Source: an uncultured Acetatifactor sp. (GTDB taxonomy: Bacteria > Bacillota > Clostridia > Lachnospirales > Lachnospiraceae). Taken from it: DNA of 9,310 nucleotides. Below are positions 1 through 6,073 of the stretch, one piece after another; position 1 is the first letter of the stretch, and each line of letters begins with the position of its first letter. The notes beneath the pieces are model-generated. The model was not told the DNA's origin and did not search any database. It was given only the letters and a program-made list of their open reading frames with translations. The stretch is taken from positions 1 to 9,310 of the forward strand of contig CANQSE010000063.1 in NCBI GenBank assembly GCA_947626405.1, written 5' to 3'. A program made the position numbers and the translations under genes.

Positions 1-1361
1 CCGCCATAGCTTTTGTATTTCTCCAGAAACAGCTCGGGCCTTGCAAGGCGGAATTTGTATATGCTCTGTTTTACGTCTCCCACCATGAACCTGTTAAACA
101 CGCCGTCGTCCTCTCCGGAGACGGCTGCCAGAAGATATTCCTGCACAAGATTGCTGTCCTGGTACTCGTCTATCAATATCTCTTTAAAATGCTGCCTGTA
201 TTCGAGCGCGACCCGTCCCGGACGGCGCTCCCCTCTCTCTCCCTCATACAGGATATCAAGTGCAAAATGCTCAAGATCCGAAAAATCCACCGTCCGGCGC
301 TCCCTCTTTTTCTCCGCCATGCGGCGGTCGAAAGCAAGCGTCAGATCCACCAGAGTGCAAAGCGGCTTACCGCACGCCTCGCTCTGTGCGGAGTAAAGCT
401 CCGGCGGAGTGGCAAAGTATCTGTCCTCCATTTTGCGGAGCATATCCTTTACCTTTAATCGAAGCCTCTTTGCCAGTTCGCGCTTCCAGCCCGACACCGA
501 GTCGTCCTTTTGTGACGAAAGCCTCGCAAACTGTATTCCGGAAATCCTTTCCGAGTAGTCTTTAAACGTCCGGCAGTCCGAAAGCGCCTTCAGGCCGTCA
601 AGCTCTGCTTCTATGGAAGCAGCGTACATATACGGACCGTCAGGCTCCATACAAAGCTCCTTCGCACGGCTCAGCTTGCCCACGGCTCCCTGCATCATCC
701 TGTCTATGTGATCGAGAAGATACTTCCCCCAAAGGGAATCCTCCGGACGGCATCCCTCTTTTTCATAATCTTTTTTTCTGTCTTCGAGCCACTCAGCAGG
801 CCACGGGAACGAAGCCGCATAGCGGGAAAGGTTCAAAATATGGTTTTCCAGCGCGCTCTCCTTACCTCCGTGGCAAAAGTATTCCACGCAGAAAAGGAAA
901 TCGGGATCCGCGCTTTTAAAGCTCTCCTCGAGCAGCTCTCCCATAACCTCCTGCTCCATGAGCCTTATCTCTCCCTCGTCCGCAATGCGGAAGGACGGGT
1001 CAAGACCGATCTCATTAAAATGATTCCGCAGAAGAAACAGGCAGAAGCTGTCTATTGTTGTGATCTGGGCGTTGTGGATCAGTGTTGCCTGGCGCTGGAT
1101 ATGCTCGGACTCAGGATTAGCCGCCAGTCTTTCGGCAATTCCAGCCGAGATCCGCTCGCGCATCTGGGCGGCGGCGGCATTGGTGAAGGTAACGACAAGA
1201 AGCCTGTCGATATCAACAGGTTTCGTCTCGTCGCACACCATCTTTACGATCCTCTCTGTAAGGACCGCCGTCTTTCCGCTGCCCGCCGCTGCCGACACGA
1301 GGATGTTTGAATCTCTGAAATTGATCACATTCTGTTGTTCCGGTGTAAATTCAATAGCCAT
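1..1361 (-). CDS. addA: AddA, helicase-nuclease subunit A (N-terminal 453 residues, runs off left edge)
   Basis: AddA is the UvrD/SF1A 3'-5' helicase and nuclease subunit of the AddAB complex, which unwinds and resects double-strand breaks in the cytoplasm before RecA loading. Visible SF1 motifs in order: Walker A SAAAGSGKT at residues 23-31, motif Ia TFTNAAAAQM at 58-67, TTIDSFC at 101-107, the Walker B/DEYQD box LIDEYQDSN with D398 and E399, and motif III GDVKQSIYKFR around D429-R438. The protein begins MAIEFTPEQQ, the usual AddA start with the Q-motif just ahead of Walker A, so the ATG at 1361 is secure. It lies 12 nt after the addB stop, with a modest AGGG close to the start. The usual length is about 1200 residues; the second RecA-like domain and the C-terminal RecB-type nuclease lie outside the window. 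No frameshift or missing key residue is visible in the part present. Identity is close to certain. Confidence 0.97.
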   Translation of the reverse strand, partial: MAIEFTPEQQNVINFRDSNILVSAAAGSGKTAVLTERIVKMVCDETKPVDIDRLLVVTFTNAAAAQMRERISAGIAERLAANPESEHIQRQATLIHNAQITTIDSFCLFLLRNHFNEIGLDPSFRIADEGEIRLMEQEVMGELLEESFKSADPDFLFCVEYFCHGGKESALENHILNLSRYAASFPWPAEWLEDRKKDYEKEGCRPEDSLWGKYLLDHIDRMMQGAVGKLSRAKELCMEPDGPYMYAASIEAELDGLKALSDCRTFKDYSERISGIQFARLSSQKDDSVSGWKRELAKRLRLKVKDMLRKMEDRYFATPPELYSAQSEACGKPLCTLVDLTLAFDRRMAEKKRERRTVDFSDLEHFALDILYEGERGERRPGRVALEYRQHFKEILIDEYQDSNLVQEYLLAAVSGEDDGVFNRFMVGDVKQSIYKFRLARPELFLEKYKSYG

Positions 1362-1373
1362 TTTCCCTGCCGC

Positions 1374-4300
1374 TTACTCCAATCCGTCCCTGTCTGTCTC
1401 TGCACGCATCTTCTGTATCGCCGTCTCCGTATCCATATCCTCCAGGATCCGTTTTTCACACCCCGGAATTGACGGCTCAAATCCGCATACATTTTTATAT
1501 GCACAGTATGTACATGCTTCCTCTGTTCCCATTTCGTAAGGATTTAAGGCTATCCCTCCGTTCAGGATCCCGCGGCCTATGCCTGCCACCTTCCGGTTTA
1601 CATACTCCGATACCGTTTTCAGGTCTTCCCCGCTCATCAGCGATGACCTTGCCGAGAAGCTTCCGTCTTTTTTTCTTTCCACCGGAATCACGTCCGACTT
1701 ACCTTCCATTGTGCCGTCAAGCCGCTCCACAATTCCCGGCGCATCGTTTACCAGTCCGTTCATTCTGAGACGGGCTGCAATCTGTTCGTTGATCTGCTCC
1801 TCCGTAAGCTCCACCGGACACTCCACAGCCGGATCGTCGATGTGATAATAAAGCAGTGCGGCGGGAATTATCTCCTTATCGGGATGCTTTCTCTTTTCCA
1901 GCTCCATTCCGGCGTTCATGTAGACCACAAGCTGCAGCTGCAGCCCATAGTACAGCGCCGCCAGATCAAAACTCCTGCTGCCCGATTTGTAATCTATAAC
2001 CTTCACATACACGTTCCTGTCGTCCTCGTCCACGTCGATGCGGTCAATCCTGCCCCTGATCCGCATGCGCTCCCCTTCGGACAGCGATACATTCACCGAC
2101 TCCAGATCGTCCGTAAACCTGAACGACAGCTCGTAGGATTCCGGCCGGAAGGTTCCCTTTAAAAGCTGCCGCTTCAGGGTGAGCACCGTGCGGGTGAGTA
2201 TTCTTGCCATTCTTGTAATGGCATATTCGTTCCTTGCGCTGCTGTAGAGCACCGTGTCGCCATAGACAGCGGCGCAGCTTTCCAGAGCCTCGCGAACCGC
2301 CCGCGCGGCAAAGTCCTCCGGAAAGTCAAACCATGTATATCCCTTCTCCTCCATTTTCCCCGCAAACTGCTCCAACACCTGATGGTACACGTTTCCCATG
2401 TCCACGCTCTCAAAAGAAAATTCCTGCCTTTCCTTAAGACAGAGGCCGTACTGCAGAAAATGGCGGTAAGCGCACGATGCGTATGTCTCAAGCCGCGATA
2501 CGCTGTTTTCAAGGATTTTACCGTAAAGAGCTCTCGCCGTCTCCGCCGGCAGGCTCCTCTCCTCGTATCGTTTAAACGCCGCCTCCGAAAGCTTTTTTCT
2601 TGTATCCTGAAAACCGTCCTCGCCATATGCGGCGTAAATTGTGAAAAAATCTCCTTCATCCTCAGGCGGCAGCGTACCTGCGGCATATTCCCTGAGCCCC
2701 GACGCTAGGTACCCCGCCCCTTCTCTCCTTGTAACTATCTGATCCAGCGGGCTCCTGCGCTGCGGATATTTGGTCTCAAGCGCCGGAAAAAGCTTTTTCA
2801 CGGTTCCGATCAGATATGAGGGACGCAGCGATTTTCCGCTGCCGCTTACGGCTGAATAGGACAGGTACAGTCTGTGGGACGGCTTTGTCATGTTCAGGTA
2901 AAGATACAGGCGCTGAATATACATCTGCTGTCTCGGGCTCGGCGCAAGCTCGAGCTGCGAAGCGCGCAGAAACTCCCTGTCCATGTCAGATATTATTCCG
3001 CCTCCGGATGCGCTCTTTGGAATGTTCCCTTCGTTTACCCCGAGGAAAAACAGCGCTTTCACCTGCTTAAGGCGCGTCCTCTCAATGTCTCCCACCGTCA
3101 CCCTGTCCACGTTCTGAGGAATGGAGCCCACCTGGATCTCCCCGAAGCCCGCTTCAAGAATTTCGGCAAAATCCTTAATGGAAAGCTTCTCGTCGGGCAG
3201 CAGACTGTAAATCTGATCCAGAAGCTCCATCACCAGCCTGTAGATCTGTGCATATTCCCTCGCTCTGGCCGCTTCCCGCCGTTCTTCAAACTCCTGCCTG
3301 AACGCAGAAAGCTTTTCCTGCACGCGGTTCTGCACCAGAAAATCATACAGACCGTCTATGTATTCCCTCACAGTCCCCTCACCCTCCATGCGCAGCATGG
3401 CGGTCTGATCCATAAGGCGCTGTCTGAAGCCGTTTATCCTCTCAAGCGCCGCCTCGTCTTCCTTACGCGTATCGGCCTTTCGGGTAAAAATACGGCTGTA
3501 GCTGCGGTAACCGCGTACCCCTGTGCGTATCACATAATTTTCAAAATCGTCGATTTCCTCAGGCTCCATATCCGCCAGCCCGCTCCTGAGGTAATGGAAC
3601 ACGGCTTCATAGGAGAAATCTTTTATATAAAGCTCAAGCGCACTTTTTATATACTCAATCATGGGATTCAGTGCTATTCCCCTTGTCCTGTCAAGAAAGC
3701 ACGGGATCTCCATCCTCTCAAATTCGGTTTCCACATATGGCGCATATGTCTCAGGATCGCCCACTATAAGCGCGATATCCCTGAACGCCATTCCCTCCTC
3801 TCTCAGGAGCCTTCGTATCTCAATCCCCGTCTGGTGAACCTCATCCCTGGGAGTCGCCGTCTCAAAAATCCTTATTTCATCCTGAGCATCGGTATAGGGA
3901 GCCGTCCTGTAGCGGAAAAGATGACGCTCCAGATGGCGAAGCGCCGGAGCGTCGGCAAATCGGTAATGAGTCGATACGAACACATCCTCCTTCCGCTCCA
4001 CTCCGGCATCATGTGCAAGGCGGCTCAAATCCGCCGCCGTCTTTTTGCTTAGATGAAAAAGCTTTTGTTCCCCGTCCTGAGCGTAGGGGTCCTCACCCTC
4101 CCCCATGGTGAGAGTCACGATAACCTCCGGACATATTTGCATGAGTCCGCTGATCACCCTGTTCTGGATGGGCGTAAATCCTGTGAAGCCGTCAAATACC
4201 ACAACGCTTCCCTTTAAGAGTTCAGACTCGCCGAGCATACGGTACAGCACATCCAGAGTTTCCTCCGTAGTGATAAAGCTGCCCCTTATGTAATCGAGGA

Positions 4301-4796
4301 AGCCCTTATAGAGCTTTTCCAGATCCCTCAATTTCTGGGACAGCGCCCCGCGCCTTTCGGAAAATTCCGCCAGTTTTTTAACATCCTCAGTTCCGATTCC
4401 GTACTGCATAAATTCGGAAATAGCGCTTTTTACCTCGTGAATATATCCCTGCCTGTTTAAAAAGCTTCCAAGAGCAGGCAGATCTTCTCTCATACCGGCG
4501 GCAACCTTCTGCAGCACGAGGCTTTTACCGGTATCGTCGAGCACAGGCACATCCCCGCCCCCGACTTCCTCCAGTATGCGGTGGCTCAGCCTTCCGAAGC
4601 TGAGCACATCGATATTCATAATTCCGCCCCGCTTGTTTAAAAGAACAAGCTCTTTCTGGGTCTGCATTGTAAACTGATCCGGAACGATGACAAAAAAATT
4701 CCGTTCCGGCTCTGCCGCCGCACGGTTTGTGATCTCCTGATATAATTGCCTGCTCTTTCCGGACCCCGAGGGTCCGAAATAAAACTGAAGACTCAT
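1374..4796 (-). CDS. addB: AddB, helicase-nuclease subunit B with Fe-S nuclease domain
   Basis: AddB (1140 residues, full length for the family) partners AddA in double-strand break end processing. The N-terminus MSLQFYFGPSGSGKS carries a Walker A (G8-S15), followed by inactivated-helicase-like domains. The C-terminal RecB-family nuclease is complete: H805 in GNVYHQVLEQF, D918 in GRIDRID, D935 and K937 in VIDYKSG, and the GLQLQL motif at 951-956. Four cysteines suit the 4Fe-4S staple of AddB: C775 in YASCAYRHF, and C1095, C1098, C1104 (CxxC then five residues, C). The spacing C775 to C1095 (320 residues) and the D935 position match, at a constant offset, what I recall for the Bacillus subtilis protein (C801/C1121 and D961). 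The ATG at 4796 has a GGAG 8 nt upstream, and lies 28 nt after the glycosylase gene. A single open frame runs throughout, so the gene looks intact and active. Confidence 0.98.
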   Translation of the reverse strand: MSLQFYFGPSGSGKSRQLYQEITNRAAAEPERNFFVIVPDQFTMQTQKELVLLNKRGGIMNIDVLSFGRLSHRILEEVGGGDVPVLDDTGKSLVLQKVAAGMREDLPALGSFLNRQGYIHEVKSAISEFMQYGIGTEDVKKLAEFSERRGALSQKLRDLEKLYKGFLDYIRGSFITTEETLDVLYRMLGESELLKGSVVVFDGFTGFTPIQNRVISGLMQICPEVIVTLTMGEGEDPYAQDGEQKLFHLSKKTAADLSRLAHDAGVERKEDVFVSTHYRFADAPALRHLERHLFRYRTAPYTDAQDEIRIFETATPRDEVHQTGIEIRRLLREEGMAFRDIALIVGDPETYAPYVETEFERMEIPCFLDRTRGIALNPMIEYIKSALELYIKDFSYEAVFHYLRSGLADMEPEEIDDFENYVIRTGVRGYRSYSRIFTRKADTRKEDEAALERINGFRQRLMDQTAMLRMEGEGTVREYIDGLYDFLVQNRVQEKLSAFRQEFEERREAARAREYAQIYRLVMELLDQIYSLLPDEKLSIKDFAEILEAGFGEIQVGSIPQNVDRVTVGDIERTRLKQVKALFFLGVNEGNIPKSASGGGIISDMDREFLRASQLELAPSPRQQMYIQRLYLYLNMTKPSHRLYLSYSAVSGSGKSLRPSYLIGTVKKLFPALETKYPQRRSPLDQIVTRREGAGYLASGLREYAAGTLPPEDEGDFFTIYAAYGEDGFQDTRKKLSEAAFKRYEERSLPAETARALYGKILENSVSRLETYASCAYRHFLQYGLCLKERQEFSFESVDMGNVYHQVLEQFAGKMEEKGYTWFDFPEDFAARAVREALESCAAVYGDTVLYSSARNEYAITRMARILTRTVLTLKRQLLKGTFRPESYELSFRFTDDLESVNVSLSEGERMRIRGRIDRIDVDEDDRNVYVKVIDYKSGSRSFDLAALYYGLQLQLVVYMNAGMELEKRKHPDKEIIPAALLYYHIDDPAVECPVELTEEQINEQIAARLRMNGLVNDAPGIVERLDGTMEGKSDVIPVERKKDGSFSARSSLMSGEDLKTVSEYVNRKVAGIGRGILNGGIALNPYEMGTEEACTYCAYKNVCGFEPSIPGCEKRILEDMDTETAIQKMRAETDRDGLE

Positions 4797-4804
4797 CCCG
4801 CCAT

Positions 4805-4808
4805 CTCC
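4805..4808 (-). promoter_or_regulatory. Ribosome binding site of addB
   Basis: On the minus strand, GGAG sits 8 nt before the ATG at 4796. An earlier ATG directly after the GGAG reaches a stop within three codons, so the 4796 start is the one that fits. The 28-nt space to the upstream gene has no room for a separate promoter of normal form, which supports co-transcription. Confidence 0.7.
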
Positions 4809-4824
4809 AAAAACGAGTTCATAC

Positions 4825-5469
4825 TCACTGCGGCAGCTTAATATAAAAGCGCCACAGATAATCCGCAGCCTCCTGCGCGTAGTCGATGCCTATACGCTTT
4901 CCCGCGCAGATATCTTCCGGCCTGACACTTATGCCTTCCGTCACATAAAAGCTTTCGCTCTCGACCATATCCACATCGTTGTCGGCCCTCGTGATTCCCA
5001 TTGCAATGCAGAGCCGCCCGGGTCCGTCCGCCAGGTGCTTTAAGGACACCGACGTTTTCCTCCCGCCGCTTCCCGCGCGCTCTTTGCGAAGCAGAGTCAT
5101 CCTCTCCTCCGATTTATCGTCTGCAGGTACAACGCCCCTGATAAGTACGGCATGCGGGATCCCCTCCGTCATTGCCGCTATGTTCATGCAGCAGTACATG
5201 CCGTATATAAGATATACATAGGACGTGCCGCCGTCATGGTACATCGGCTCCGTCCGTACGGTGCGTCTGCCGCCGTAGGCATGAGACGCCTTGTCCGTCT
5301 CTCCCATATAGCTTTCCGTCTCGGTGATGATGCCGCGGACGGTTCCAAACGGCGTATCATGTACAAGTATCTTTCCGAGAAGCTCCCTCGAAACCGTAAT
5401 TCCGTCCCGGGCGAAAAACGGACGCTCTAACCTGGGAAACGCCTGCGGCAAAACGTTCTTACCCGTCAA
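4825..5469 (-). CDS. aag: AAG/MPG-type 3-methyladenine DNA glycosylase
   Basis: A 214-residue monofunctional DNA glycosylase of the alkyladenine (AAG/MPG) family, which flips out and excises 3-methyladenine, hypoxanthine and related alkylated or deaminated purines as the first step of base excision repair. Aligned by eye with human AAG, the key residues are kept: general base E52 in ETESYMG (human E125), Y54 (Y127), H63 in ASHAYGG (H136), the DNA-intercalating Y89 in YVYLIYGMY (Y162), N96 (N169) and R111 (R182). Length is normal for bacterial members. The start is probably a TTG at 5469-5467 that overlaps the TGA of mazG (TTGA), with AAAGGG only 3 nt ahead; a second TTG at 5451 would shorten the protein by six residues without touching the domain. 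No ATG precedes the catalytic region; the first is at residue 55, past the catalytic Glu, so a non-ATG start is required. It lies between mazG and addB in a tight cluster. Confidence 0.95.
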   Translation of the reverse strand: MTGKNVLPQAFPRLERPFFARDGITVSRELLGKILVHDTPFGTVRGIITETESYMGETDKASHAYGGRRTVRTEPMYHDGGTSYVYLIYGMYCCMNIAAMTEGIPHAVLIRGVVPADDKSEERMTLLRKERAGSGGRKTSVSLKHLADGPGRLCIAMGITRADNDVDMVESESFYVTEGISVRPEDICAGKRIGIDYAQEAADYLWRFYIKLPQ

Positions 5470-5936
5470 AGTCCCTTTCTCAGCCTGGCTGCGTCGATCA
5501 GCTCCTTTGCCTCATCAAAGGCTTCCGGAAGATAATCCGCGGTCCATTCCCTGCCTTTCTTTTCCTGCTGTTTGATCTCCGCCCAGTTTTTCAGAACCTC
5601 GCCCGAATCCGCAACCACGGTGCTCCCAAACACATGGGGATGTCTGCGGATCATCTTGTCCGATATGCCCTTTATCACATCGTCCATATTAAACAGCCCT
5701 TCCTCCTCGGCTATTCTGGCGTGCAGCACAACCTGGAGCAAAAGATCTCCCAGCTCCTCCTTAAGATTGTCAGGATCCCCTGTCTTATCAAGGATATTGA
5801 TACCACAAACCACCTCCGCGGCTTCCTCAATACAGGCCGGTTTAAGGCTCATATGCGTCTGTTCCCTGTCCCACGGACAGCCGTCCTCCGCTCTGAGACG
5901 CTCTATAATTTTCTCAAATTTTTCAAACTCCGTCAT
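5466..5936 (-). CDS. mazG: One-domain MazG-type NTP pyrophosphohydrolase
   Basis: MazG enzymes hydrolyse nucleoside triphosphates to monophosphate and pyrophosphate, cleaning non-canonical nucleotides from the pool. This 156-residue protein matches the first domain of classical two-domain MazG: GCPWDREQTH at 19-28, the metal-binding EExxE at E37, E38, E41, ExxD at E61-D64 in EELGDLLLQVVLHA, the DVIKGISDKMIRRHPHVFG stretch at 86-104 and the NWAEIKQQEK helix at 118-127. It then stops after about 30 further residues, where classical MazG (about 263 residues in E. coli) continues into a second MazG repeat. The end is a clean TGA, and no second domain is visible in the downstream DNA, which is the glycosylase gene. 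The ATG at 5936 has GGAAGGG 9 nt upstream. It opens the repair cluster mazG-aag-addB-addA and is separated from the membrane-protein gene by 126 nt. Confidence 0.93.
   Translation of the reverse strand: MTEFEKFEKIIERLRAEDGCPWDREQTHMSLKPACIEEAAEVVCGINILDKTGDPDNLKEELGDLLLQVVLHARIAEEEGLFNMDDVIKGISDKMIRRHPHVFGSTVVADSGEVLKNWAEIKQQEKKGREWTADYLPEAFDEAKELIDAARLRKGL
5473..5478 (-). promoter_or_regulatory. Short-spaced ribosome binding site for a TTG start
   Basis: AAAGGG on the minus strand, inside the last codons of mazG, lies only 3 nt before the TTG at 5469. The combination of a poor start codon, tight spacing and a TTGA overlap with the mazG stop suggests that glycosylase translation depends on ribosomes finishing mazG. 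This is inferred from sequence; the alternative TTG at 5451 has an even weaker upstream signal. Confidence 0.45.
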
Positions 5937-5945
5937 ATCCGTTTT

Positions 5946-5952
5946 CCCTTCC
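5946..5952 (-). promoter_or_regulatory. Ribosome binding site of mazG
   Basis: GGAAGGG on the minus strand, ending 9 nt before the ATG at 5936. It is the best Shine-Dalgarno match in the 126-nt gap and fixes the mazG start. Confidence 0.65.
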
Positions 5953-5994
5953 AGTTTTCGCTTTCCTTTTACGATTTCCCCTTCATCTGCACAT

Positions 5995-6073
5995 ATTAGA
6001 CCGCAAGCGCAAAATCATTAGACCACAAGCGCAGAAAAGTAAGCGCCGCGCAAGCAAAATCATTAGACCACAA
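5995..6073 (-). repeat. Degenerate tandem repeat of about 22 bp across the permease stop codon
   Basis: The plus-strand motif gcaaaatcattagaccacaa occurs perfectly at 6009-6028 and 6054-6073, 45 nt apart. A third copy of its core (attagacc, G for A, then caagc) begins at 5995, 22 nt before the core at 6017. Between 6039 and 6061 a more worn copy is recognisable (gtaag..ccgc..aagc..aaaatc), giving about four units of 22-23 bp. On the coding strand the rightmost copy contains the last codons and the TAA of the exporter-protease gene, so the units look like duplicated gene end. Each clear unit also contains TCTAAT, one mismatch from a -10 hexamer, but none has a convincing -35 at proper distance. 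The rest of the gap (5937-5994) holds only the mazG leader. No stem-loop with a T-run is visible. Confidence 0.75.

Noticed and set aside
708..1310. A 200-codon plus-strand frame opposite the start of addA
   Set aside because: The minus strand here encodes continuous AddA sequence with Walker A and motif Ia, so this is a shadow frame without support.
2174..2686. A 170-codon minus-strand frame inside addB that might indicate a frameshift
   Set aside because: The addB frame itself is unbroken through this stretch and contains the first iron-sulfur cysteine (C775) and nuclease histidine (H805). The alternative frame is an Arg-rich shadow.
2874..4052. A 392-codon open frame on the plus strand opposite addB
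   Set aside because: It lies wholly inside a well-supported addB on the other strand, its translation shows no recognisable domain and reads as low-plausibility composition, and there is no good ribosome site. Long antisense frames are common in GC-rich coding DNA.
5937..6062. Rho-independent terminator between the exporter genes and mazG
   Set aside because: The only self-complementary stretch is GCGC-C-GCGC with a one-base loop and no following T-run, so it cannot form a normal terminator hairpin. Read-through from the exporter genes into mazG remains possible.
5995..6073. CRISPR-like array
   Set aside because: Repeats are degenerate, with period 22 bp and no distinct spacers, and no cas gene is nearby. 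The pattern fits tandem duplication of a gene end.
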